NCBI GenBank assembly: GCA_049699715.1
Contig: JBNAVB010000006.1
Location: 1-42,737, forward strand
Direction: 5' to 3'
Source: JAVZYK01 sp049699715
GTDB taxonomy: Archaea > Nanobdellota > Nanobdellia > Pacearchaeales > UBA284
Length of the DNA stretch: 42,737 bases
A program made the position numbers and the translations under genes. This document shows positions 26,422 to 34,962 of the stretch, piece after piece (the stretch's first letter is position 1; each line of letters starts with the position of its first letter). The notes below the pieces were generated by a model. It worked only from the letters and a program-made list of their open reading frames with translations. It was not told where the DNA came from and did no database searches.

Positions 26422-26895
26422 TCACTCGCCTTCTTCCTCTTTACTGAATTCCTCAACTACAGCTTCTTCCGAAACTTCTTCCTCGCCTCCAAACTCTGGC
26501 ATTCCTAATCCAAGCTCGCTTGCAGCTTCTTCTGCCTCGGCTTCTTCTGCCTCTATTTCCTCTGCCTCCTCGACCTTTGCCTTTTCTTCGACAACTTTTT
26601 CCTCTTTCGGCACTTCCTTCACCTCTTTCTCTTCTTTAACAATCTCACGGAACTCTCCTGCTCTTTTCTCTACTTTCTTAGGTAACGGCCTTTTGACTGT
26701 TATCGGCAAAACCCCTTGTTCGAACTCTAACTCGGCAATTTTGATAGGGTCAAAGTTCAGGTTCTGAAGTTCTGCCGGAGAAAGCCTAATCAGAATAGGG
26801 GCATTAGCACTAATCTGCAATGCTCTCGCGCCAAGAATTCTTGCTTTTTCATATTTTGTGTATTGCTCTTCTAGTTTCTCAGACGCTTTTGTCAT
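26422..26895 (-). CDS. rpoK: RNA polymerase subunit K (Rpb6/omega homologue) with long acidic tail
   Basis: RpoK is a small core RNA polymerase subunit. The core (residues 1-74) has the defining TKYEKARILGARALQIS (about 13-29) and the PIKIAELEFEQGVLPITVKRPLP segment (50-72). Family members usually have about 55-95 residues. Here an extra 83-residue tail, mostly Glu, Ala, Lys and Val, raises the total to 157. The tail alternates K/E stretches with a very acidic end (EEVSEEAVVEEFSKEEEGE) and looks disordered. The gene lies 16 nt after rrp42, so transcription and exosome functions are coupled in one operon. Confidence 0.93.
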   Translation of the reverse strand: MTKASEKLEEQYTKYEKARILGARALQISANAPILIRLSPAELQNLNFDPIKIAELEFEQGVLPITVKRPLPKKVEKRAGEFREIVKEEKEVKEVPKEEKVVEEKAKVEEAEEIEAEEAEAEEAASELGLGMPEFGGEEEVSEEAVVEEFSKEEEGE

Positions 26896-26911
26896 TTTTC
26901 TTCTAAAAGAT

Positions 26912-27697
26912 TTATTCGATTTTTTTTAAAAGTTTTTTCCCCTCTGTCTCAGCAATTTTTATTATTTCAAAAATCTCGTCTTCACTTAAAGCATCATCGC
27001 CTGACTTCTGCAACGCGTGAATATGGGTTTCTTTATCGAAAGTCATTGCTACCGTCACCCGTACTTTAGCTGTTTCTTCCTCTTCAGCCGTAGGGTCCAG
27101 GACAAATGAATTGCCTATTTTGTAGCATGTCACAGTTATTGGAGGCTCTTTCAAAAGCAGTTTTTTGTTTGTGAACTCGCCATACTGCACCTTTTCATCC
27201 TTGAGCACAGGGAAAACCGCGGATTTTATAGCAGCTATTGCCGCCAGTGCCGAAGCATCGATAATATTCCCATCGTCATTCAAAGGATATATGTCAATAA
27301 AAATGCCCCAGACTTGTTCGCCGGATTTTATCCCCATCTTCTTGAGCTCGATGAACTCGCTTTCGCGAATGCCCCTATCAATAAGTCTCGCGAGTTCGAT
27401 AGCCTGAATCTGCGGCGGCCCGCTCTCGAATTTTCTCGAAGCTAATGGCGAAAGTTCAGCATTCACTATCAGCGCCCCATTATCAGGCGAGTCTGTGAAG
27501 GGCTCTACCACATCTAGTTTAACACCTACAAGCACTTCTGTGTCGCCAATCTTGACTCTGGCGCTTCCCTCTGCATTCTTTGAGACGCCTGTTTCAATTT
27601 CTATCTTCCTGTAATCTAATGGCTTTCTGCCGTCAAACCTTTTGCCTTCCTGCAAAAGCTCCTCTATTCGTTTTTTTGTTAAACTTGAAGTGTCCAT
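26912..27697 (-). CDS. rrp42: exosome subunit Rrp42
   Basis: The non-catalytic RNase PH-like subunit that forms the hexameric exosome ring with Rrp41. The 261 residues show RFDGRKPLDYRKIEIE, SARVKIGDTEVLVGVK, the PLASRKFESGPP segment and the late LDPTAEEE strand that replaces the phosphorolytic motif of Rrp41. The C-terminus is helical. It starts 84 nt after rrp41; the spacer is almost all purine in the mRNA, with two GGAG-like sites. Confidence 0.95.
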   Translation of the reverse strand: MDTSSLTKKRIEELLQEGKRFDGRKPLDYRKIEIETGVSKNAEGSARVKIGDTEVLVGVKLDVVEPFTDSPDNGALIVNAELSPLASRKFESGPPQIQAIELARLIDRGIRESEFIELKKMGIKSGEQVWGIFIDIYPLNDDGNIIDASALAAIAAIKSAVFPVLKDEKVQYGEFTNKKLLLKEPPITVTCYKIGNSFVLDPTAEEEETAKVRVTVAMTFDKETHIHALQKSGDDALSEDEIFEIIKIAETEGKKLLKKIE

Positions 27698-27781
27698 TTT
27701 TTATTTTTTTCTTTTTTCCTTTTTTCTTCTTATTTCTCCTTTTTCTTTTTTTTCTTTTTGTTTCTCCTTTTTTATTTTGTT

Positions 27782-28501
27782 TTATTCTATCTTCTTTATA
27801 GCAGCTGTCTGTATTTCTGCAATTTTCTTGCAGACCTTTTTTCCTAATGCTATAGCCTCTTTCAATTCCTCCGGTTTTATTTTCCCATCGAGCTGTAACA
27901 AGCTAATCTTATTCCCTCTTGATGTGAAAGCCATCGGGATGTCTGTCGCGGCCTTTATTTCCTCGCCGCCTTTGGTTATTTTAAAGTCTTCTTCTTCTTT
28001 TGTCAGATCAGCCACAATCTGATCCCCTATCTTCCCTATCGAAACCGCGCTCACAATCCCATTCATTGGGATACCGGCATTGGCCAAAGCCATTGATGCT
28101 GCATTGATTCCCGCACATCTTGTGCTTGCATCTGCCTGAATTATCATTATATAAACGTCAATAACAGTATTAGGCAGTCCTTCAAGCTGCAGCACAGGTT
28201 CTAAAGATTTGGTTGTAACATATGATATCTCCGAGCTTCTTCGCGCAGGTCCGGGCCTTTTCCTTTCTGTAACACTAAAAGAAATCATATCATAATTGCA
28301 TCTTAGTAAACATTTTTCAGGATTCTGCAGATGTTGTGGATGAAGCTGCCGCGGGCCGTAAACTGCCGCTATAGCTTTGCTGCCGCCAAAGCTAAAAAAA
28401 GCGCTTCCGTCTGCGTTTTTAATAACTCCTACCTTTGCTTCAATTTTTCTTGTTTCATCAGGCGCTCTTCCATCTCCGCGCTTGTATGTTTTTTCTGTCA
28501 T
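27782..28501 (-). CDS. rrp41: exosome subunit Rrp41, catalytic
   Basis: The phosphorolytic 3'-5' exoribonuclease/polyadenylating subunit. The 239 residues have RGDGRAPDETRKIEAKVG, the phosphate/RNA loop ERKRPGPARRSSEIS (about 79-93), QADASTRCAGINAASMAL, and the catalytic-Asp strand around ATDIPMAFTSRG. Length is normal. It starts 1 nt after the rrp4 stop, so the two are translationally coupled. Confidence 0.96.
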   Translation of the reverse strand: MTEKTYKRGDGRAPDETRKIEAKVGVIKNADGSAFFSFGGSKAIAAVYGPRQLHPQHLQNPEKCLLRCNYDMISFSVTERKRPGPARRSSEISYVTTKSLEPVLQLEGLPNTVIDVYIMIIQADASTRCAGINAASMALANAGIPMNGIVSAVSIGKIGDQIVADLTKEEEDFKITKGGEEIKAATDIPMAFTSRGNKISLLQLDGKIKPEELKEAIALGKKVCKKIAEIQTAAIKKIE

Positions 28502-28502
28502 T

Positions 28503-29297
28503 TTATTTCTCCTCCTTACGCTCCCCGACTTCTTTCTTCTCAGTCTTTGGTTTTATTTCTTTTTTATTTTTTTCAAGGAATGCTTTAACTTTCTCAGTAA
28601 GGCCCTCTGTAAAAGGCTTTTCAACAATTAACTCAATTGCTTCTTTCGCAAGAAGTTCATGCTCCACACTGGCGCCCTTAAGCCAGATTATCCCATTTTG
28701 GCCTACAATCACGCTGCACCCTGTCCCTTCTTTGATTATATTAACCATACTTCCTGCCCTTCCTATGACCCGAGGCACTCTTGTGGGGTTTACCTTGACA
28801 AGCATTCCTCCTTGCAAGACTTTCAATCCTCGCTCTTTCATTGTTAAATCAACACCCCTTGATTTCACAGATTTGATTTTCGTGACTATAATGTCATGGA
28901 AATTGAAAGTCTCGGTCAAGTCTTTCTTATTGATATATCCGAAACATTCTGCGACAGGTAGAAATGCCAGCTGAGGCGAGCCTATATCAATAATCCATCC
29001 ATTGAAAGTCACATCTATCACTTCACCAATTACAGTGTTTCCAACTCTGGGGATGTATGCCCCGCTCAATGGTATGACTTTAACAAGCTTCTCTTGCTTC
29101 TCAAGCAATCCGAACTTAAGCGAGATTATCTCATTACCTTCGCGTTTAGTGCCTTCACCTGGCAAGAATTCCTTGCCCTCAGCAATAACCTCGCCCGGAG
29201 CCACTATAACTCGCTCTTTCTCCGCAGCGCTGTGATTCTCAACCTCTTCTACTTTAACCTGTTCCCCCTCTTTTGTCTGTTTCTCTCCTTTTATCAT
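28503..29297 (-). CDS. rrp4: exosome RNA-binding cap subunit Rrp4 (S1 + KH)
   Basis: The cap protein that binds RNA on the Rrp41/42 ring. An N-terminal domain (VIVAPGEVIAEG...FLPGEGT) is followed by an S1 domain (IPRVGNTVIGEVIDVTFNGWIIDIGS) and a KH domain with the Rrp4-specific VPRVIGRAGSMVN. It has 264 residues, longer than usual, because of a charged N-terminal lead (about 25) and a K/E-rich tail (about 240-264). It starts 40 nt after the SBDS stop. Confidence 0.95.
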   Translation of the reverse strand: MIKGEKQTKEGEQVKVEEVENHSAAEKERVIVAPGEVIAEGKEFLPGEGTKREGNEIISLKFGLLEKQEKLVKVIPLSGAYIPRVGNTVIGEVIDVTFNGWIIDIGSPQLAFLPVAECFGYINKKDLTETFNFHDIIVTKIKSVKSRGVDLTMKERGLKVLQGGMLVKVNPTRVPRVIGRAGSMVNIIKEGTGCSVIVGQNGIIWLKGASVEHELLAKEAIELIVEKPFTEGLTEKVKAFLEKNKKEIKPKTEKKEVGERKEEK

Positions 29298-29337
29298 TTT
29301 TTTGGGATTTTATTTCTTTGATTGTCAGTATTTAAAT

Positions 29338-30030
29338 TTAATCTTTTATCTCCTCTGTAATTGCCGAGCCATGCGTGACATTATTCAGCTTGTCATAAAA
29401 CTCGAGCTGCATGCCTGCAGGCAGATTAATCACGCATGACAGCGAGCCGTCATTAAGCCAGTCTTCCTTTTCCTTGTTGAAAGCCTTGAGCAAGCCGTAA
29501 ATATTTCCAACATAAGCCGGAGGAATCGTGATTTTGACTTTCTTGACAGCGATTCTTATCGGCAAGACTTTCTCTAGTTCTTTTATAATCGCCAGCGCCT
29601 GATCACTAGCGCTTCTCGACTCATCAACGCGAGCGCCCACTTCTTTTATGGCTGCAAGAATCCTTTCTGCAGTATAGGGAGCGTTAGTCCGGGGGTCAAC
29701 GCAGTTTCTCGCAAGAAAATCAATGACTTGTTTCATCTTCTGCTCGCGAGCTTTGTCTCTGTATTCCTGGGGCAGCAAAAGTTCTCCGTCAGTAAGAATC
29801 TTCGCCGCGACATCATAAACATTGTCAGTTCCGAAAGCGTCCTTTAAATCAGTTGTGTTTGCCTTGAAGCCTTTCTTGTAATCTGTAAAAATAGTGTCTA
29901 TAGCCAAGACCTCTCTTAACATTCTCCCTTCTATCTTGCCCTGTTTTTTCAGCGCAAGGGCCTTATCGCAATCGACTATAATTTCATAGTCCTTGCCCTT
30001 GGCTTTAAATCTTGCAACAACATCCACCAT
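29338..30030 (-). CDS. ribosome maturation protein SBDS/Sdo1 homologue
   Basis: A 230-residue three-domain SBDS protein that in eukaryotes releases eIF6 from the 60S subunit; archaeal homologues bind the large subunit. The N-terminal FYSH-like domain (MVDVVARFKAKGKDYEIIVDC...LAIDTIFTDYKKG) is followed by a helical middle (ILTDGELLLPQEYRDK) and a ferredoxin-like C-terminus. It lies between psmA and rrp4, its classic place in the archaeal proteasome/exosome superoperon. Confidence 0.95.
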   Translation of the reverse strand: MVDVVARFKAKGKDYEIIVDCDKALALKKQGKIEGRMLREVLAIDTIFTDYKKGFKANTTDLKDAFGTDNVYDVAAKILTDGELLLPQEYRDKAREQKMKQVIDFLARNCVDPRTNAPYTAERILAAIKEVGARVDESRSASDQALAIIKELEKVLPIRIAVKKVKITIPPAYVGNIYGLLKAFNKEKEDWLNDGSLSCVINLPAGMQLEFYDKLNNVTHGSAITEEIKD

Positions 30031-30079
30031 TTTAGAAAAATATAATCTCAGCCTATTCTTTTTTTACTAATCTATAATT

Positions 30080-30802
30080 TTATTTTACGTATTTTGTTAA
30101 CATCTCACTCGCAATTCTTTTGACTTTCTTGTCTTCTTTCTTGACTAATGCTGCCTCGAATCTTGAGATGTTGAAGTTCTTGCCAAGGACTTTCTTGAAC
30201 ACGTTCAATGCAAGTTTTATTGCTTGCTCCATATTTAATCCTTCACGGTATTCCTCTCGAAGCAATTCTTTAATCCTTTCATCATTTTCACCTATCGCAG
30301 TGGCTCTGTAACCAGTATAATTCCCTGTAACATCGCTCACATAGAGTTTTGAATCGTTGTTTGGGTTAACTCCTGCAATCATAGCCTCAATGCCGAACGG
30401 CCTTGCGCCGCCATATTGTGTATAGGCTTGTTTGATGTTCGCGATTTCCTTGATTATTGTCTCTGTGTCAATAGGTTCGTCATAAGTAACGCGATGCTGC
30501 TGTGCAATGACTTGTGCTCGCTCTATGAGAACTCTCGCGTCAGATAAAATCCCTGCTGCACTTGCAATAATATGCGAGTCAATCTCCCATATCTTCATCG
30601 AAGATTCTGGTACAACTAAAGAATCCGAGACTCTTTTGTCCGCAATTATTATAACACCCTCTTCGCAGACAATCCCAATACTAGCGCTTCCAAGCCTCAC
30701 TGTTTTCTCGGCATATTCAACTTGTAAAATCCTGCCATCAGGCGAGAACATGGTTGATGCTCTATCGTAACCCATCACCTGATGCTGCATTTCCATTTCC
30801 AT
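30080..30802 (-). CDS. psmA: 20S proteasome alpha subunit
   Basis: The gate-forming ring subunit. The 240 residues have the alpha signature GYDRASTMFSPDGRILQVEYAEK (split here: about 11-33), and RPFGIEAMIAG and HbYX-pocket elements are present. It lacks the catalytic N-terminal Thr. The MEMEMQHQ start offers ATGs at 30802, 30796 and 30790; a TATA-like AAATTAATTTTAAG box about 26-30 nt upstream favours 30802. It is the first gene of the long minus-strand unit psmA-SBDS-rrp4-rrp41-rrp42-rpoK. Confidence 0.96.
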   Translation of the reverse strand: MEMEMQHQVMGYDRASTMFSPDGRILQVEYAEKTVRLGSASIGIVCEEGVIIIADKRVSDSLVVPESSMKIWEIDSHIIASAAGILSDARVLIERAQVIAQQHRVTYDEPIDTETIIKEIANIKQAYTQYGGARPFGIEAMIAGVNPNNDSKLYVSDVTGNYTGYRATAIGENDERIKELLREEYREGLNMEQAIKLALNVFKKVLGKNFNISRFEAALVKKEDKKVKRIASEMLTKYVK

Positions 30803-31199
30803 TTTAAATCAGTTATCTTAGATTACTTAAATTAATTTTAAGTCAGTGCTAACAAAAACCCCATTTAAAATATTAATTTAATTTTAAATTCACGTTTCTT
30901 TCTCACGCTCAATAAAATTAAACTCAAGAGCTTTATAAAGCTTTCTGAAAATTGGGCTTTGTAGAAAGTAAACTCCCATTTCTATTTGATAAATGATTTC
31001 TTGATAAGAGGTTAAATGGTCTTCAGGGTCTTCAGCTCTATTTTGACTTTATCGTCGAACTTTATCGTCGAAAGGGTTTAATTTTATGGCTTAGCACTGA
31101 AACTTTCTACAGAGCATGAAAATTGAGGCTTAGTTGAAAATCTAAGAAAGTTAAGAAAGTCTAAGAAAGTTTTATAAGATTAAAATCACTGAAAGATTC
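30803..31199. other. divergent promoter region of psmA and the pilin-like operon, with short direct repeats
   Basis: No gene is seen. The left end holds the psmA promoter. CTTTATCGTCGAA is repeated (about 31048-31072), TCTTCAGG/TCTTCAGC units lie just before it, and three TAAGAAAG units lie at 31143-31169. They lead into TTTATAAGA (31171-31179), 25 nt before the first pilin-like ATG. The repeats look like regulator-binding sites for the plus-strand operon. Confidence 0.5.
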
Positions 31200-31763
31200 A
31201 TGGAGAAAAGAGGGAAAAGCAAGAAAGCTCAGGTGATGGGCATGCCATTCCAGTTCATTTTTGCCTTGATTCTCGTAGCGGTAGCGATATTTGTGGGATT
31301 CTTTGTCATTAAGGCATTTCTAGAGCGAGCTGAACAAGCAAACATCAACTTGTTTGTCACAGAATTAACATCAGAGGTAGAAAACAAGTGGCGAGCAGAC
31401 TCTTCACAAAAAACTACAGATTTCAAGCTGAGTAAAAACTTCGAACAAGTTTGCTTTTTTAATCAGTCTAAACCCTGTATTTCAAACAATGCGCCGCTGG
31501 GATTCTGCGACACTACAGGAACTACAGGTTATAAATTTTGGCGAAGAACAGACAAGGACAACATGTTCCTCATAGGGAAAGATGGCGAGATGGGCATGGC
31601 AGAGAGATATAACGCTTACACAGCCTGGCAGATTAAATGTGGAGCAAAAGAGTGCATTAACTTTACATCAAATCCATTATGTTTGCCAGTGATAGAAGGC
31701 AAAGTTATGATAAAGCTCACAAAAGAGAGCGGCCAGAGCCTTGTGCTAATTTCTAGACCATAA
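31200..31763 (+). CDS. class III signal peptide (pilin-like) protein 1
   Basis: A 187-residue exported protein. A short basic leader ends in KKAQ (residues 8-11), directly followed by a hydrophobic helix (about 15-38). This is the layout of archaeal class III prepilins, in which an EppA-like peptidase cuts before Gln. The extracellular part has six Cys, in three nearby pairs, likely disulfides. The leaderless ATG is 25 nt from a TATA box. It is the first of three closely spaced class III-like genes (25-40 nt apart); function as a pilin, pseudopilin or surface assembly factor is inference. Confidence 0.7.
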   Translation: MEKRGKSKKAQVMGMPFQFIFALILVAVAIFVGFFVIKAFLERAEQANINLFVTELTSEVENKWRADSSQKTTDFKLSKNFEQVCFFNQSKPCISNNAPLGFCDTTGTTGYKFWRRTDKDNMFLIGKDGEMGMAERYNAYTAWQIKCGAKECINFTSNPLCLPVIEGKVMIKLTKESGQSLVLISRP

Positions 31764-31788
31764 CAAAAAATAGAATAATTAAAATAAA

Positions 31789-32763
31789 ATGGATAGCAGT
31801 AGGAAAGGCCAGATGGAATTTGCATGGATATTCGCTGTTATAGTTGGCGCAATGATACTTTTCCTCGCTTTCTATTTCGTAGGCACAAAGCTCATAGGCC
31901 AAAGATATGAGCAGGCAACGATTGAGGCTCATAGTTTAGATGTCTTGCTAAACCCCTTCTCTTCGTTCGGCGAGATAAAGATTCTCAGCAAAGACGAGAT
32001 TGCACTGCCACAACGCTCAACCTTAAGCATCGCATGCAACAGCCAGAGCAACCAAGGATTTGGCTACAATGAGATAACGCTAACACAAAAAGGCCAAGCA
32101 GGCATTCCAAGGAATACTTATGAGAAATACATTTTCGCCGAGCAATCTTTAGATTCAAAAGAGTTTCAAGTGTTAAGCGCTCCTTTTGGCATGCCATGGC
32201 GTGTTGCAGACTTAATCATCTTGTGGCCCTACAACCAGAGCTATTGTTTTGTTTCAGCACCTCCATTCATAAGTGAGAACTTAGGCAACTCAAGCTCGAC
32301 AGGATTGAACATCTCAAGCATCCACTTCACAACAAATAAAAACTCCTGTCCATTAAATAGTATAACTGTCTGTTTTCCTGGCACAGGCTGCAACATCAGC
32401 GTTACTATCCAATCCCAAAGTTCTTTAGGGCATAAAGGCTCAACAACCAAACGAGGCTCGACTCTATATTTCATAGGCGATGCTTTAATGTATGCATCAA
32501 TATTTTCAGACAAGACATTGTATAATTGCAACCTTCAAAGATTAATGGCAAGGCTCGCAGGCCAAACAGCTGTATACAAGAGCAAAGCAACCTCGCTCGC
32601 AGGCAAGGGTTGCTCTTCAACATTCAATCTCGAAGCCATAGAGACAGGTGCTGATGCTCTTGCCAAAGCTTCCTCAATCAGCGAATCCAAAGTCACAGAA
32701 ATATGGCAAGATGCCCAGAATATAGAGCAGCAAAATGAAATAGCAGACTGCAGTTTATATTAA
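31789..32763 (+). CDS. class III signal peptide (pilin-like) protein 2
   Basis: A 324-residue protein. The leader MDSSRKGQMEF is the closest in the set to the EppA site (KGQ at 6-8), followed by a helix (about 11-32). A beta-rich extracellular domain with several Cys and N-glycosylation sequons follows, and a helical end. It is the largest of the four pilin-like proteins, so it could be a tip or adhesive subunit. It starts 25 nt after gene 1. No family is recognised beyond the leader. Confidence 0.68.
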   Translation: MDSSRKGQMEFAWIFAVIVGAMILFLAFYFVGTKLIGQRYEQATIEAHSLDVLLNPFSSFGEIKILSKDEIALPQRSTLSIACNSQSNQGFGYNEITLTQKGQAGIPRNTYEKYIFAEQSLDSKEFQVLSAPFGMPWRVADLIILWPYNQSYCFVSAPPFISENLGNSSSTGLNISSIHFTTNKNSCPLNSITVCFPGTGCNISVTIQSQSSLGHKGSTTKRGSTLYFIGDALMYASIFSDKTLYNCNLQRLMARLAGQTAVYKSKATSLAGKGCSSTFNLEAIETGADALAKASSISESKVTEIWQDAQNIEQQNEIADCSLY

Positions 32764-32803
32764 GTTTTAGATTAAGTTAAAGCTTATATTAAAATAATAA
32801 AAA

Positions 32804-33298
32804 ATGAGAGAAAGCAATAAGACAAATAAGCAAGCGCAACTGAAAATCCAAGAGATGGCATTTGTCTTAGTAGCTGTAATCTTTCTTGGCGGCCTGCTTC
32901 TCTTATTTTTCGCAAGATTCCAGATGAGCTCACTGCAAAAAGCCGCCACAGAGATAAAAGAGCTGAGAACGATAACTATGCTCAGAGTTGTGGCATCAAT
33001 GCCAGAGCTTTCTTGCAGGGAAGAAGCAATCTGTATAGATGAAGACAAGCTAAAAGCTTTCAATTCCTCAACTTCTCTCCAAAACAAATACGCGCCCTTG
33101 TGGCAGTCATCAGACATTGTAAAGATAATTGTCGAAGAAGTCTATCCCCAAGCCTCGGCTGTGAACTACACTATATACAAAAAAACCCCGGCCGGGAACA
33201 CTGTAACCTATTCAACTTTCATTCCGCTTTGCAGCGAATCAAAGCAAGGCACTTCATGCAAAATAGCCAAAATAAAAATCACTACAATCGTGCCTTAA
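32804..33298 (+). CDS. class III signal peptide (pilin-like) protein 3
   Basis: A 164-residue protein with leader KQAQ (residues 9-12) before a strong hydrophobic helix (about 17-37). A globular part with four Cys follows (SCREEAIC; CSESKQGTSC). It is 40 nt after gene 2 and 3 nt before the Na/Pi cotransporter, so all four plus-strand genes here are probably co-transcribed. The C-terminus is short and beta-like, as in pseudopilins. Confidence 0.66.
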   Translation: MRESNKTNKQAQLKIQEMAFVLVAVIFLGGLLLLFFARFQMSSLQKAATEIKELRTITMLRVVASMPELSCREEAICIDEDKLKAFNSSTSLQNKYAPLWQSSDIVKIIVEEVYPQASAVNYTIYKKTPAGNTVTYSTFIPLCSESKQGTSCKIAKIKITTIVP

Positions 33299-33301
33299 AA
33301 A

Positions 33302-34882
33302 ATGGAAACCTATCTCGCGATTATCTTTTGCATCACAGGAATAGTCTTGTTTTTGTATGGAATTTTATGTTTAAGCAAGAAACTAGAAACAATAGTCAAG
33401 GAAAAAATCGTTTTTTATTTGAGAAACATAACAAAAAGCCCGGTCAGAGGAACGCTCTTTGGTTTTCTTCTCACTGCTCTTAACCAAAGCAGCACTGCCA
33501 CTAGTGTTTTAACTGTCGCTTTAGTAAGCTCTGGACTTTTAAGTTTCTACAGCTCTCTTGGGATCTTGTTCGGCGCGAACATCGGAACAACAATAACCGT
33601 TAACCTTGTGGCTTTAGGCATCACAAAAATCTCTTTCTTCTTTGTTCTTCTGGGCTTTATTCTCTCATTCATAAAAAAGACAAAGAAGGCGGGCGAGATT
33701 GTGTTTTACACAGGGCTTGTTTTATTTGGCTTGTTTCTTGTCTCTCTAGCAATAGCCTCATTGAAAGATAATCCCCTATTGCTAGGTGTGTTGTCAAAAA
33801 CAGATAATCCCTTTTTAGCACTACTCTCCTCCATAATTTTTACTGTAATAATCCAAAGCAGTGCTGTCACAATCAGCAGCGCTATTTTGTTAAGCCAGCA
33901 AGGTTTGCTAGGACTCCCGATTGTTATGACAATAATAATCGGTGCAAACATCGGAACCACAATAACCGCGCTCGTCGCCTCGATTGGAGGCTCCTTAAGC
34001 TCGAAAAGAACTGCTCTCGCACATCTTCTCTTTAATGTTGGGGGATCTTTACTTTTCTTGCCTTTCATTTGGCAGTTCCACTCTATTTTAAACCTAATGG
34101 AAATTCCTTTGGCTAACAAAGCTGCGCTTTTCCATGTTTTATTCAACTTGACTACTGCAATTATATTTTTAATCATAGTAAAACCGTTCTCGCAGTTCAT
34201 AACAACGATTCTTCAAGGAGAAGATGATTCAATAGACCTCTTGCCCCACTATATAAATAAAATTTTCATAAAAAAGCCTGAACTTGCTTTAGATTTGGTA
34301 GAAAAAGAGTTAAAAAGAGAGTTCATTTTAACAGGAAGAATGTTAAAAAAAGCGCTTCCGTTGATACAGAAATTTGAAAGCAAAAAGTTCAATGAAGTCA
34401 ACTATCTTGAAGAAGCTGTCAATAACTTACAAGGCGAGATTGCTTCTTTCTTAGACGAGCTATCCAGAAAAAACCCCTTGACTAAACCTCAGCTAAAGAG
34501 ATTCGTTAGTTATTCCTTGCTCGTAGACTCAATAGAAAGAATCGGTGACAGGGCCTTGAACATAGCACAAATTTCAAGATATAAGTACCTGAACCAAGAA
34601 AAGATATCAAAAGAAATTCTAAGGTTAATGAAAGAGGTAAGCAATGAGATTGTCTCGCTTAATTCAGACTGCATTGCTATCTTTGAAGGAAAAAAATACA
34701 ATCCCAAAAAAGAAAAGGAAATTATAGAAAAGATTAATAAAATCAAAGAGCTCTATCAAAGAAGGCTTGAAAATTCAAAGGAAGAGTCCTCTTCTGCAAT
34801 GCCATTTTCGGATTTCATGATAAATCTCGAAAGAATAGTTTATAATTGTGGCGATATCGCAAAAAAACTTAGACAAGAATAA
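33302..34882 (+). CDS. Na+/phosphate cotransporter with C-terminal PhoU-like domain
   Basis: A 526-residue NptA/PNaS-type symporter. Two inverted repeats carry QSSTATSVLT (about 61-70) and QSSAVTISSA (about 183-192), each followed by a GANIGTTIT motif. These are the hallmarks of the family. About eight membrane helices are followed by a cytosolic four-helix PhoU-like domain (about 325-526). It starts 3 nt after a pilin-like gene, an unexpected operon partner. It probably takes up phosphate, with PhoU-like regulation. Confidence 0.93.
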   Translation: METYLAIIFCITGIVLFLYGILCLSKKLETIVKEKIVFYLRNITKSPVRGTLFGFLLTALNQSSTATSVLTVALVSSGLLSFYSSLGILFGANIGTTITVNLVALGITKISFFFVLLGFILSFIKKTKKAGEIVFYTGLVLFGLFLVSLAIASLKDNPLLLGVLSKTDNPFLALLSSIIFTVIIQSSAVTISSAILLSQQGLLGLPIVMTIIIGANIGTTITALVASIGGSLSSKRTALAHLLFNVGGSLLFLPFIWQFHSILNLMEIPLANKAALFHVLFNLTTAIIFLIIVKPFSQFITTILQGEDDSIDLLPHYINKIFIKKPELALDLVEKELKREFILTGRMLKKALPLIQKFESKKFNEVNYLEEAVNNLQGEIASFLDELSRKNPLTKPQLKRFVSYSLLVDSIERIGDRALNIAQISRYKYLNQEKISKEILRLMKEVSNEIVSLNSDCIAIFEGKKYNPKKEKEIIEKINKIKELYQRRLENSKEESSSAMPFSDFMINLERIVYNCGDIAKKLRQE

Positions 34883-34962
34883 AAAAGATAAATACAAAAA
34901 GAGTTAAAAAAAGAAATTAAGGAAAGAAGCTAAGGAAAGCAGCAATCTAAAAGCTCGGCAAA

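Noticed and set aside
26381..26425. GTG start of enolase overlapping rpoK
   Set aside because: The family N-terminus begins at the ATG at 26380, which has a TATA-like box at leaderless distance; the extension carries that box.
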